Origin: an uncultured Bacteroidales bacterium
Lineage (GTDB): Bacteria > Bacteroidota > Bacteroidia > Bacteroidales > Paludibacteraceae
Reading direction: 5' to 3'
Assembly: GCA_900319005.1 (NCBI GenBank)
Contig: ONMV01000006.1
Coordinates: 1-64,000 of the forward strand
DNA length: 64,000 bases
The notes under the pieces were generated by a model, which saw only the letters and a program-made list of their open reading frames with translations, did not search any database and was not told where the DNA came from. The stretch's first letter is position 1. Each line of letters begins with the position of its first letter. The translations under genes were made by a program, and so were the position numbers. This document shows positions 26,624 through 36,060 of this stretch, piece by piece.

Positions 26624-28044
26624 TTTAATTCTAATTTAACTACGTTTTCTACATGTTGAGTATGGGGAAACATATCTACCGGTTGCACTTTAGTTACGCG
26701 ATATTTGGCATCGAGCAACGCCAGATCGCGAGCCTGCGTAGCAGGGTTGCAACTCACATAGACGATGCGTTTGGGCTCTGCGTTCAGAATCACATTCACC
26801 ACATCTTCGTGCATTCCTGCGCGGGGAGGATCGGTGATGATGACGTCCGGACGACCGTATTGTGCTACAAAGTCATCATTGAGAATATCCTTCATGTCTC
26901 CTGAAAAGAAGAGCGTGTTTTGGATTTCGTTAATTGACGAATTGACCTTTGCGTCTTCAATCGCTTCCGGCACATATTCAATACCGATCACTTGTCGTGC
27001 CTGCCGAGCTACGAAATTAGCGATGGTTCCGGTACCCGTATATAAATCATACACCAATTCGTTTCCACTCAACTCGGCAAACTCTCGTGCTACTTTATAG
27101 AGCTCATACGCCTGTTCGGTATTGGTCTGGTAGAAAGATTTTGGACCTACTTTAAATAGCAACCCCTCCATCTCCTCCATAATATGATCTTGTCCGAAAT
27201 AGCATTTTACCTCCAAATCTCCAATCGTGTCGTTGAATTTGGTATTCTCCACATAAAGCAGGGAGATGATCTCCGGAAATTCCGTGTGCAGGAACTCTAA
27301 GAAATTATTAATTTTTAATTTTTCATTTTTAATTTCGGTACCGAAAACAACAATTAGCATCAGCTCGCCTTTATGGTTGTTCCGCAAAATAAGCGTGCGG
27401 AGTAATCCCTCATGCGTGTGTTCGTTATAGAACGTGAGCCCGTGCGTGCGGGCATACTCGCGTACACTGTTCCGGATACGGTTGTTAATCTCCGGCATCA
27501 AGTGGCACTCCTCTATATCCAGCACTTTGTCAAACGCGCCTGGGATATGAAAACCTAAGCCGGGTTCTGGTTTTAATTCTTCATTTTTAATTTTTAATTC
27601 TTCCAACTCGTTGGAAGTAAGCCATTTGCGGTCTGCACAGGTGAATTCGAGTTTGTTACGATATTCGTAGATATGCTTCGAGCCGAGGATGGGAGATATC
27701 TCCGGCAACTCGATTTTGCCGATTCGGGTGAGGTTGTCTACTATCTGTTGCTGCTTGTAACGAATCTGCTCTTCGTAGGGCAGAATTTGCCATTTGCAAC
27801 CCCCGCATACTCCGAAATGCTTGCACCTCGCTTCGCAACGCACCGGACTGGGTTTAACTACTCGGAGTACTTTCGCCTCCATGAAAGAGTGCTTCTTTTT
27901 TGTCACTTGCAGATCCACAACATCGCCCGGCACGCAGTTCGGCACGAATGTGACGATATCATTGATGCGCACAAGGGCTTTGCCTTCGGCTGCTACGCCG
28001 GTGATCTCTATGTTCTCAAAAATCGGTAAGTTCTTCTTTTTCAT
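26620..28044 (-). CDS. rlmD: 23S rRNA (uracil-C5)-methyltransferase, RlmD/RumA type
   Basis: 474 residues from the ATG at 28044. An N-terminal TRAM domain precedes an iron-sulfur cluster site (CEARCKHFGVCGGCKW) and a SAM domain with DLYTGTGTIANF and the catalytic IVYVSCNPATQ; ITDPPRAGMH is the family DPPR motif. Methylates a uracil in 23S rRNA (or tRNA in relatives). Two insertions, ELKIKNEELK (27571-27602) and EIKNEKLKINN (27305-27336), match an intergenic repeat word and interrupt otherwise conserved stretches. Overlaps the subtilase and the amidase by four bases each. Confidence 0.9.
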   Translation of the reverse strand: MKKKNLPIFENIEITGVAAEGKALVRINDIVTFVPNCVPGDVVDLQVTKKKHSFMEAKVLRVVKPSPVRCEARCKHFGVCGGCKWQILPYEEQIRYKQQQIVDNLTRIGKIELPEISPILGSKHIYEYRNKLEFTCADRKWLTSNELEELKIKNEELKPEPGLGFHIPGAFDKVLDIEECHLMPEINNRIRNSVREYARTHGLTFYNEHTHEGLLRTLILRNNHKGELMLIVVFGTEIKNEKLKINNFLEFLHTEFPEIISLLYVENTKFNDTIGDLEVKCYFGQDHIMEEMEGLLFKVGPKSFYQTNTEQAYELYKVAREFAELSGNELVYDLYTGTGTIANFVARQARQVIGIEYVPEAIEDAKVNSSINEIQNTLFFSGDMKDILNDDFVAQYGRPDVIITDPPRAGMHEDVVNVILNAEPKRIVYVSCNPATQARDLALLDAKYRVTKVQPVDMFPHTQHVENVVKLELK

Positions 28045-30263
28045 TGTACTAACCATTCTATGGAATGTCTGTATAGATTGTCAAAATCCGTAGTCGCTTC
28101 CAACGGGAAACCAAAGACGAGAGTCGTGGGTGTAGCGACTGCTGCCGGAACTCGCATGTCCAGATACGTAGCCCAAACAGATCCCTCCTCCGGCTTGAGT
28201 CCTTCCGGATGAGCCGTGAATAATTGGGTATCGTTGGGCGATAGTAGGAGAGTGAAGGGACGTTTGGGCGCGTTCTTGTATCGTAGTTGCACTTTGCCGG
28301 AACGGGTTGCTTGCGCAGCATAATAGGAAGCATGCAGATTGCGTTTGGTCCATTTCGGATCGAGCGCAGAGAGATGATCCGTACTAAGCAGCAGACGTCC
28401 GCCTTGTTTCAAGTATTCGGATAGTAACGGTAGGTAATCCGCCTTCACCGGCATTCTGTTTCGTCCGCATATATAATCCACCGCGGCAAACGAACTGTCT
28501 AACCTCGCCATTTCTGCTGTGCAGGAGACATAGGACAATCCCATCTGTTGAAGCGCGCGACCATGCAAAACGGCATAATCGTGGGTGTTACCTATCGTCA
28601 ATTGACCTGCATGGTCTCGGTAGCACGAACCCCATCCACAGTTGTCGTCATTCGTCCATGTGTCCGCGCGCCGATAATTCCATTGTTCGCCGATATAAGC
28701 ACATGAGAAACCATCTTCGCACGCGTAACTGCCGGGCACGATGCCGGCAAAAGTGGAGTCGGCAAACCAATCCGGACCATAGACCTCGTCAAAACCATCC
28801 ACCACAAGAATGGTGGGATTCTCTTCTTTCTCGCTTATATACGAACTGATAATCGGCGAGGGGAGGGATAGACCGCCTTCGTTGCCTGCCACTACATAAT
28901 AACTATAACGGACACCGCGTTTGTTTTCCAGACGAACTTGCGTATTAGTCACTTGCTGCACATCCCACTCTCCATTGTCCGCCTGCGTATAGACCATGTA
29001 ATACGTTGGTCTGGCGGACATCTCGAGCGTATCTATTGGCGCTTTCCATTTCAGCAGGCCGTCTTTCCCGATACATAGCTGCTCTACCGGTAAGGGCTGG
29101 ACGCTGGCGTCCGGACCATTGAGGTAACGCAGGATACCTTTATATACCGCGCGCGAAGCGGCAAAGCGGAATTTGGGATTCAGACCATACTTCATATCCG
29201 CCATATTCTTATGGCTGAGTAGCTCAAGAATCATACTCGGTACAACGGGCACGCGGCTCTCGCAGTAGTTCGCTTCTTTCAGTTGTCGGCGTGTCCAATG
29301 AGGCACTATATGTTGCAGATCTTCAGTCACTTGGGTTTGAATCCAATCTGCTAGGTTTCTATTGGCTTTTTCACGATCACGTCCGTTACGGAGAGTCGTT
29401 TTGCCATCATCATCGTGAGCCGTATAAATAGCCAAGGTTCCAACGATAGTACTATCGTCTCCGCTATCCAGACCATCCGTATGGAAAGCCAAACAAAGAT
29501 CCGCCGGACTCTCCAACGAATTGACCCACATCGCGCGACATTTCATGTCATCCTTGTATTCATCGCCCTCGTACAGATTCCAAAGCGTGCTGTCAGCTCC
29601 TTGCGAGAGCAACCAATAGCGTGCGCCTTCGGTCCATTGCGGCATACCGGAAACGCCCCTCTCTTGTTGCTCTATACCGGCGCGAGGCATCAAAACCGTT
29701 GCCCCGGCATTCTCCAACATCCGTTTGATAAGACGCACATATTCTTGCGAATAGAGATCTTCAACCGTCGTCCAAAGTGTGGCTCGTTGCCAAATCCATT
29801 CATTGCGGTTATGGTTGAAATAGAGCCCGTGGGAAGGGTATATGACAATTTGGCGGTTGGTCAGATCGGCTCTGTTTGTTTGACCGTTCTTCGGACTATT
29901 TGAGCGTTTCGCTGTTTGTCGGGCGCAATCGGTGATGAGGTTTTCGATATTCGTATTGCCGGAAAGGATAGTGACCTCTCCTTTCGTATTACCAAGTACC
30001 CACATACTGATGCGCCCTTTGATATCTGCCACATTTTCAGGGGTCCAACGTACGTCTCGGAGTGTTTTGTTCGTGCAAAGGGTTATTCTCTTTCCGCTCA
30101 CTCGGAGTTGTTTGACACGTACAGGCGGAGACCATACACGGGAAAAACCGGTGTAAGCAGTAAGCGAATCGCCTAACTCCTGCATGCCGATTTGAGCTTT
30201 AGCTGGGCAAAGAAGCAGGGATATGAAACAAAATACTATGATTCGCTTAGAAATCCTCATCAC
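28041..30263 (-). CDS. Exported amidase_3-like protein with extra C-terminal domain
   Basis: 740 residues with signal peptide to about PAKAQ. The N-terminal half has the zinc amidase_3 pattern: IVIYPSHGLYFNHN (His), E-rich LIKRMLENAGATVLMPRAG, LAFHTDGLDSGD (His) and SMILELLSHKN (Glu), so it probably cleaves the amide between muramic acid and the peptide stem. A fibronectin-like region (about 420-490) is followed by a domain with ILVVDGFDEVYGPDWF and a flavodoxin-like end (LPLLSEYLKQGGRLLLSTDH). This layout is often labelled xanthan lyase in Bacteroidetes, a name without support here. Overlaps the next gene by 17 bases. Confidence 0.7.
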   Translation of the reverse strand: MMRISKRIIVFCFISLLLCPAKAQIGMQELGDSLTAYTGFSRVWSPPVRVKQLRVSGKRITLCTNKTLRDVRWTPENVADIKGRISMWVLGNTKGEVTILSGNTNIENLITDCARQTAKRSNSPKNGQTNRADLTNRQIVIYPSHGLYFNHNRNEWIWQRATLWTTVEDLYSQEYVRLIKRMLENAGATVLMPRAGIEQQERGVSGMPQWTEGARYWLLSQGADSTLWNLYEGDEYKDDMKCRAMWVNSLESPADLCLAFHTDGLDSGDDSTIVGTLAIYTAHDDDGKTTLRNGRDREKANRNLADWIQTQVTEDLQHIVPHWTRRQLKEANYCESRVPVVPSMILELLSHKNMADMKYGLNPKFRFAASRAVYKGILRYLNGPDASVQPLPVEQLCIGKDGLLKWKAPIDTLEMSARPTYYMVYTQADNGEWDVQQVTNTQVRLENKRGVRYSYYVVAGNEGGLSLPSPIISSYISEKEENPTILVVDGFDEVYGPDWFADSTFAGIVPGSYACEDGFSCAYIGEQWNYRRADTWTNDDNCGWGSCYRDHAGQLTIGNTHDYAVLHGRALQQMGLSYVSCTAEMARLDSSFAAVDYICGRNRMPVKADYLPLLSEYLKQGGRLLLSTDHLSALDPKWTKRNLHASYYAAQATRSGKVQLRYKNAPKRPFTLLLSPNDTQLFTAHPEGLKPEEGSVWATYLDMRVPAAVATPTTLVFGFPLEATTDFDNLYRHSIEWLVQ

Positions 30264-30810
30264 TCATGTCACTGTGCGACTTTTTGTTCTTATCTGCTGC
30301 TTCTTGATAAGATTTGTACAGATCGGCTGCCATTTTCGGTTGATAGCCCTCAGCGATGTCGTAGTCCTTGGCATCGTTCTCTTTGAATACCACACGTACT
30401 TTGATGATCGCAATGCCGGCTTCGAGTTTCTCAATCACCTCCGGCGTTACTTCATATTCCGTAACGGTCTCGTAATACGAGATGGTGGCAGTGCCGTTTT
30501 TCTTGCTGTACTTACGGGTGCTCACTTGCGAACCGGCAACGCGGTTGAGACGCATGGCGTTTCCGTCTGCAAAACGAACCAACACACGCGAAGCGTCGGT
30601 GAACTCATTGTAGTTGTTTACGTTGACGGTCTGCACGAGAAGGGTAGTGATGTCCACTCCGTCAACGTGCGCCTGAGCGAATGCTAACTGCGGCTTCAGG
30701 TTCTTGTTAACTGATGCATCAACGTGAATAAACTTGCCGCGTTCAGCAGCATTGACACTCATTGTAGCGGCAAGCACAAAGGCTGCCAATACAGAAAATA
30801 CCTTTTTCAT
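30247..30810 (-). CDS. Exported protein of unknown function
   Basis: 187 residues. MKKVFSVLAAFVLAATMSVNAAE is a signal peptide. The mature protein is beta-rich (VDITTLLVQTVNVNNYNEF, ASRVLVRFADGNAMRL, ISYYETVTEYEVTPEVIEKL) and ends in a charged tail KNKKSHSDMSDEDF. I do not recognise the family. Its end overlaps the amidase start by 17 bases, suggesting translational coupling. Confidence 0.65.
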   Translation of the reverse strand: MKKVFSVLAAFVLAATMSVNAAERGKFIHVDASVNKNLKPQLAFAQAHVDGVDITTLLVQTVNVNNYNEFTDASRVLVRFADGNAMRLNRVAGSQVSTRKYSKKNGTATISYYETVTEYEVTPEVIEKLEAGIAIIKVRVVFKENDAKDYDIAEGYQPKMAADLYKSYQEAADKNKKSHSDMSDEDF

Positions 30811-30821
30811 TTGTAATATTT

Positions 30822-31712
30822 TTATTTAATTTTTAATTTCCTATTGACAGACCGCACTCGGTATCCGGCGGTGCGCAATTGTTCCAATAATCCTTTCTCT
30901 CCTCCTATATAGATGGCATTGAGCGTGATAAAACATGCACCTTTTCTCAAATGTGGCGCCAATCGTTTCACCCATTGTTCGTTGCGTTGACAGTATACTT
31001 GATAGTCCGAATAGGAGATGGAGGTCGTGTTGTTGGGACCCTCTATCTGGTACGCAATATCCGTCAGCCGTCCGTTTCGGTACATCTCTTTGATTGCCCG
31101 TTCTTGTTTTACTTCGTTATCCGGATATTCAATCACTTTGAGCAATTCTTTACACTGCCATTCAAAAGGTTCGCGGTCAAAAAGCATGTACATCGTTTCG
31201 CCGATATTGTCCAATCCGATTACCGGCATATTCTTCTGCGCAGCTATGTTTTCAAAGAAATTCTCCATTGATTTTTGCTCGTCATACTGCAACCATTTTC
31301 TCATCAATTCAGTCCGGAACATCTCCGTTAAATAGGCGGGTTTCATTCGGCATAATTGATCTAAACTCATGCCTAAGTTTATACGAAGAGCGTCGTCAAT
31401 ATATTTATAATCACTTTCGCTGTAATAGCTGCGCAATTTGGTAGAGTCGGGTAGTACGGCGGCTTGGCGTAATGCGGCGAGGGCTTCGTAGTCCTGCATG
31501 GCAAATTCAGTAATGACCGTTTTGCACTTGCTGAAACATTTGAACACATTCGGAATGGTATCCAAAAACTGCATATCCACCATGCGGTTAGTGGCTAAGA
31601 GGTACGACTTTTGTTTTGTTCCGTTGCCCGAAATCTCATAGAGCAATTGGGAATAGGTACAAAGGGACAATGTACCAAGTACCAAAATTAATATGTATCG
31701 TTTAATTTCCAA
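30822..31712 (-). CDS. TraB/GumN-like exported protein, degenerate motif
   Basis: 296 residues. Resembles TraB/GumN (TIKI-like) proteins: SYLLATNRM at the position of the usual GT.H motif, a Glu in TVITEFAMQ, and the C-terminal RNEQWVKRLAPHL then GACFITLNAIYIGGEKGLLEQLRTAGYRV. The His of the GT.H motif is replaced, so metal-dependent catalysis is doubtful. Start is TTG inside a TTTTCAATT-type repeat; the signal peptide (YILILVLGTLSLCTYSQ) and the last residues KLKIK also come from repeat words. Confidence 0.75.
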   Translation of the reverse strand: MEIKRYILILVLGTLSLCTYSQLLYEISGNGTKQKSYLLATNRMVDMQFLDTIPNVFKCFSKCKTVITEFAMQDYEALAALRQAAVLPDSTKLRSYYSESDYKYIDDALRINLGMSLDQLCRMKPAYLTEMFRTELMRKWLQYDEQKSMENFFENIAAQKNMPVIGLDNIGETMYMLFDREPFEWQCKELLKVIEYPDNEVKQERAIKEMYRNGRLTDIAYQIEGPNNTTSISYSDYQVYCQRNEQWVKRLAPHLRKGACFITLNAIYIGGEKGLLEQLRTAGYRVRSVNRKLKIK

Positions 31713-31772
31713 TTTTCAAATTTCAAATCTCAAATTCTCTACCCCCCTCTGAGAGGGGGTCGGGTGGGGTTC
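31713..31772. repeat. Composite intergenic repeat with GGGTGGGG word
   Basis: TTTCAAATTTCAAATCTCAA is followed by CCCCCCTCTGAGAGGGGGTC and GGTGGGG. The second word is the same type as the one found in-frame inside recN and the DUF1015 gene. Confidence 0.7.
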
Positions 31773-33761
31773 TTACTTAAATCGTGACAGCAAATTATAT
31801 GCTTGATAAATTCCCAGTTCACCGGCTTTGGATAGATCGGCAAGTCCTTTCTCGTTCTCGCCGGTATAGATATATGTCAGTCCGCGGTTGAAATACGCTT
31901 CTGCCAATTCGGGATCTACCGAGATAGCTTTGGTGTAGTTTTCTATTGCATCTTTCCATTCGTGTTGCGCACAGAGGGTATTTGCTTTGTTGTAATAGGC
32001 AAAGGAGAAATCCGGTTGCATCGCAATCACCTGATCATAGTCGCGCAGCATAATGTCATAGTCCATATTGGCGGTCGCCACTTTTTCCCCGTTAGCGCGT
32101 TGGTATTCTACTAACCGGTATCGCCAGTTCGCGCGGCAGAAAGTAGCGATGACAGTAAGCGGCGATTTGGCTTCAGTCAGCGAGAGCGCGCGTGTGCAAT
32201 CATCAATAGCGCTCGTATAGTCCTGTACGATTGCAAACTCCATGGCGCGCGCGAAATAGAGGTCGGCATTGGGCGCTCGGTCAATGCGGTTGGAAAGCTG
32301 CGTGATCTCAGCAAAATGAAAATCTACCATTTCTGCCGTCAACGCCAATTCCTGACTCGTGAAACGCATCGCAGCAGGCATAATACCGTTCTGGTTGATG
32401 TATTCCACCAGATGATGATAGTAATTCGTACTTCGGAGCGTCAGGTCTTTGCTGTAATAACTGAGCACAATATGGGCTTCGTTCACTACATCCTGATAGC
32501 GTTTCTGTACGGCGCCTCGAGCTGGAGAACGATATTTTTCCTCATCTTCCGATAGCTCAGTCTGTTTCTGCGCCATTGAGGAGGAGAACTCCTTGCGTCG
32601 GTCTCTTTTGGGCGGCTGTGCGTCCGCAATCTGAATATCCGTATTGGGTTGAGCGGCTTGGATATCCTCTTTGCGTTGCTCTAAGTCATAGGCCTGTTTG
32701 CGGTATTTATATGCCTCCTTGGTATGTCCCTGATGTGTCTCTGCTTGGGCAGCCATATAATAAGCCGGCAGGAAATACGGGTAGCGAGCAATAAGCGTAT
32801 TCATATCTTCTACTACCTCTTTCCATTGCTTCAGTTGCATCTCCACTAATCCTCTTTGGTAACGCATTTCTGTCCGTTCGGGAGCCAACTCAATCGCCGT
32901 CTGCAGATCTTCCAACGCATTATTGTAATCGCCCACTTCCTGACGCAAAACACCTCGGTTATAATAAACATCGGCATCTTGGGGAGCAATCTTTACCGCT
33001 TGGTCATAATCCGAAAGCGCGCCGCGATAGTTATGACGGTGGTAATGGATGATGCCCCTGTTCGTGAAATCGCCCGCCCATTTGGAGCCAAGATTGATAG
33101 CTTGCGTCAGTTGCACATAGGCTTTGTCCTCTTCGTTGAGCATGAGGTTCGTCACACCTAAAGCCGACCATACAGCGGGGTTCGTTTTGTCATATTCTGC
33201 CGCTTGCTCCAATGCGCTGAGCGCCGCCAGAGTATCTCGTTTGGCTAAGCAGATTCGTCCTTTTTCGCTCCAAAAAGAAGCGGAATGAGGCTCGCGATGC
33301 AAGAGAAGTTCGATATCTTCGAGTGCCTCATCATAGCGTTTGAGTTGCGCACGCGTGTCTGCGCGCAATAACAAATAGGTGTGATTCTCCGGAGAGAAAA
33401 ACAATGCTTGCGTATAGTCCGACTCTGCTTTTTCCCATTCTTCCAGACGATAGTATATAAATCCGCGAGTGTAGTAATATCCGGGCGAGAAAGGATTATG
33501 GTCTATCGCCGTATTGCAATCCTTGAGTGCTCCCTGAAAATCCTCCAACTGAATCTTGGCGATAGAGCGGTAAAAATAGGGTTCGGTCAAATACGGCTTG
33601 AGACGAATAACCTGATTGAAATATTGAATAGACAGCACGTAATCCTCATAGTACAAAGCATTCTTACCAATCGCCGTAATACGGTCGGTATTCAACTGCG
33701 CAAAAGTACCAAGTGACAAAGTACCAAGTACAAGGGTTAATATGTATCGTTTAATTTTCAA
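31773..33761 (-). CDS. Exported TPR protein
   Basis: 662 residues. After a signal peptide (RYILTLVLGTLSLGTFAQ) come at least ten tetratricopeptide repeats, for example FYRSIAKIQLEDFQGALKD, YYTRGFIYYRLEEWEKAESD, VYYNRGVLRQEVGDYNNALED and AYFNRGLTYIYTGENEKGLAD. A low-complexity linker (QKQTELSEDEEKYRSPARG) separates two repeat blocks. It is probably a periplasmic scaffold. The TTG start and the signal peptide share a repeat of more than 40 bases with the TraB-like gene downstream: both read M-(K/E)-IKRYIL-LVLGTLSL. Confidence 0.82.
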   Translation of the reverse strand: MKIKRYILTLVLGTLSLGTFAQLNTDRITAIGKNALYYEDYVLSIQYFNQVIRLKPYLTEPYFYRSIAKIQLEDFQGALKDCNTAIDHNPFSPGYYYTRGFIYYRLEEWEKAESDYTQALFFSPENHTYLLLRADTRAQLKRYDEALEDIELLLHREPHSASFWSEKGRICLAKRDTLAALSALEQAAEYDKTNPAVWSALGVTNLMLNEEDKAYVQLTQAINLGSKWAGDFTNRGIIHYHRHNYRGALSDYDQAVKIAPQDADVYYNRGVLRQEVGDYNNALEDLQTAIELAPERTEMRYQRGLVEMQLKQWKEVVEDMNTLIARYPYFLPAYYMAAQAETHQGHTKEAYKYRKQAYDLEQRKEDIQAAQPNTDIQIADAQPPKRDRRKEFSSSMAQKQTELSEDEEKYRSPARGAVQKRYQDVVNEAHIVLSYYSKDLTLRSTNYYHHLVEYINQNGIMPAAMRFTSQELALTAEMVDFHFAEITQLSNRIDRAPNADLYFARAMEFAIVQDYTSAIDDCTRALSLTEAKSPLTVIATFCRANWRYRLVEYQRANGEKVATANMDYDIMLRDYDQVIAMQPDFSFAYYNKANTLCAQHEWKDAIENYTKAISVDPELAEAYFNRGLTYIYTGENEKGLADLSKAGELGIYQAYNLLSRFK

Positions 33762-33793
33762 TTATCAACTATCAACTATCAATTATCAATTAC
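33757..33793. repeat. ATTATCAACT-word repeat carrying the TPR gene start
   Basis: TTTTCAATTATCAACTATCA and two more units separate the PBP1A stop from the TPR gene; the TTG start (33761-33759) lies in the first unit. Confidence 0.75.
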
Positions 33794-36060
33794 CTGCATC
33801 CTTCATTGGGGTCAAACCAAGCCGGAATATCAAATTGTTCATTGGGACTGTAACCCAATTCCGGATCGGCCAGCACTTTCTGCATATAAATCGCGCAGAT
33901 AGGCAAAGCCATCGAAGCGCCCTGTCCTTCTGCCATTGTATCAAAATGTATGCCACGATCTTCTCCGCCGACCCAGGTTCCGCTCACTAATGAGGGTGTG
34001 AAGCACATAAACCAACCGTCGGAGTTATTGTTCGTCGTACCGGTTTTGCCGCCCATCGGAGCCGTGATTCCATATTTGAAGCGAACACGGACACCCGTTC
34101 CGTGATCCAATACCGCGCGCAGCATATAAATCATCTTGTATGCAGTCGTCTCGCTGATAATCTCATGTGTGCGAGGAGTGAAAGAAGCGATGATATTTCC
34201 CTTGTTATCTTCGATTCGGGTTACGTAGAGCGGTTCGGTACGAATACCCTTGTTCGCAAAAGTCGTATAGGCGTCCACCATCTCTTCTACGCTCACTTCG
34301 CACGGACCCAGACAGAGCGAAACTACCGGATCCAATTGACCTTGAATACCGAAGGACTGCATCATCTTCACTAATTGTTCGGGAGTGAAGAGCGACATCA
34401 GATAAGCGGAGATCCAGTTGGACGAGTACTGAAGACCCCATGTGAGGGTGACGGTGTCGCCTTTGTATTTGTCATGCGTGTCGCGCGGTGTCCATTCTAC
34501 GCCGTTTCCGTCAACTAAGGTAATCGGCTCATTCACAGTCTTGTCGCACGGCCACATACCTTCGTCCATTGCCAGCGTGTAAAGATAGGGTTTGACGGTT
34601 GATCCCACTTGACGGCGACCTTTTGTGGTCATGTCGTATTGGAAATGGGAGAAATTAGGACCGCCCACATAGGCTTTTACATGACCTGTATGCGGGTCCA
34701 TCGACATGAATCCGCAGCGCAGATAACTCTTCTGCCATTTGATCGAATCGTACGGACTCATTACCGTATCTATCATGCCGCGGTCGTAAGTGAATACTTG
34801 CATCTCGCGCGGGGTCATGAAAGCCGCCTGAATTGAATCGGCGCTTATGCCGGCTTTTTTCATCATCCGGTATCGGTCGGTCTGTTTCATGGAGCGGTTC
34901 ATGATACCTTTGATCTCCTCTTTGGTCAGCGATGAAGAGAATGGAGCGGATTTCTTGCGCTTGAGTTCCTTGAAGAACGATTTCTGCTGAGCTTGCATAT
35001 GTTCGCTTACTGCCTCTTCCGCATAGCGCTGCATGCGAGAATCAAGCGTCGTGTAGATTTTCAAACCATCCTGGTAAATATCGTATTTGCTGCCATCGGG
35101 TTTCTTGTTTTTCTCGCAAAAACCGTATAAAGGATTATTGTCCCAGTTCCAACGGTCAATCTTGTATTGCTGTTTGTTCCAATCGAAATAATCACTCTCT
35201 TTGGGCTCTTTGGCGGTCAGCACGCCTCGCAAATACTCGCGGAAATAGGGTGCAATACCTTGTTTGTGATCCACCGAACTATAGTGCAACTCAATCGGAA
35301 GAGCCGCTATCGAATCGCGTGTTGCCTCGTCTATATACCCGTATTTCTCCATTTGGCTCAGTACGGTGTTGCGGCGGTTAGTTGCGCGCTCGGGATGACG
35401 AACGGGGTTATACAACGACGGGTTCTTACACATGCCCACTAATGTAGCGGCTTGCTCTAATTTGAGTTCGCCCGGAGTAGTGGAGAAATAAACCTGAGAT
35501 GCCGATTGAATACCCACGGCGTTGTATAGAAAATCAAACTGATTGAGGTACATCAGCAGGATCTCGTCCTTCGAATACAGCCTTTCCAGCTTCGTGGCAA
35601 TCACCCATTCGATCGGTTTCTGCATCGCGCGCTCGAAAATATTGTTCGCCCGAGGAGACCATAACTGCTTTGCCAGCTGCTGGGTGAGGGTAGAACCACC
35701 GCCCGCACGACCGAGTTTGAGTACCGCGCGGAACATCGACTTGAAATCCACGCCCGTGTGTTTGTAAAAACGAGCGTCCTCGGTGGCAATTAACGCGTTA
35801 ATCAGGTTCGGCGACAAATCCGTGTATTGCACGCCGATACGGTTCTCATAGCGGTAATACCGCCCAAGTGACTGCATGTCGGACGAGATAATCTCGCTCG
35901 CGAACGTGTTTTTCGGATTTTGCAACTCCTCCAACGGCGGCAAATAACCCAACGCACCTTTGGTAATCAACCAAATGACCAGAAAAGCAACTGTCATCCC
36001 GCCGAGGAATAATCCCCAGAACCACAATAAGAATGGTTTGTACCAACTCTTCGTTTTCAT
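33790..36060 (-). CDS. mrcA: Penicillin-binding protein 1A (bifunctional)
   Basis: 756 residues. A short cytoplasmic tail and transmembrane helix (about 10-34) precede the GT51 glycosyltransferase with the catalytic Glu94 in ATEDARFYKHTGVD and GGSTLTQQLAKQL. The transpeptidase carries the Ser-x-x-Lys in GSTVKPYLY, YSSNWIS and KTGTTNNNSDGWF. Polymerises and cross-links peptidoglycan at the inner membrane. It overlaps hemW by four bases. Confidence 0.95.
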   Translation of the reverse strand: MKTKSWYKPFLLWFWGLFLGGMTVAFLVIWLITKGALGYLPPLEELQNPKNTFASEIISSDMQSLGRYYRYENRIGVQYTDLSPNLINALIATEDARFYKHTGVDFKSMFRAVLKLGRAGGGSTLTQQLAKQLWSPRANNIFERAMQKPIEWVIATKLERLYSKDEILLMYLNQFDFLYNAVGIQSASQVYFSTTPGELKLEQAATLVGMCKNPSLYNPVRHPERATNRRNTVLSQMEKYGYIDEATRDSIAALPIELHYSSVDHKQGIAPYFREYLRGVLTAKEPKESDYFDWNKQQYKIDRWNWDNNPLYGFCEKNKKPDGSKYDIYQDGLKIYTTLDSRMQRYAEEAVSEHMQAQQKSFFKELKRKKSAPFSSSLTKEEIKGIMNRSMKQTDRYRMMKKAGISADSIQAAFMTPREMQVFTYDRGMIDTVMSPYDSIKWQKSYLRCGFMSMDPHTGHVKAYVGGPNFSHFQYDMTTKGRRQVGSTVKPYLYTLAMDEGMWPCDKTVNEPITLVDGNGVEWTPRDTHDKYKGDTVTLTWGLQYSSNWISAYLMSLFTPEQLVKMMQSFGIQGQLDPVVSLCLGPCEVSVEEMVDAYTTFANKGIRTEPLYVTRIEDNKGNIIASFTPRTHEIISETTAYKMIYMLRAVLDHGTGVRVRFKYGITAPMGGKTGTTNNNSDGWFMCFTPSLVSGTWVGGEDRGIHFDTMAEGQGASMALPICAIYMQKVLADPELGYSPNEQFDIPAWFDPNEGCR

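Noticed and set aside
28041-30263. Xanthan lyase annotation
   Set aside because: The visible motifs are of a zinc amidase; no polysaccharide lyase motif was seen.
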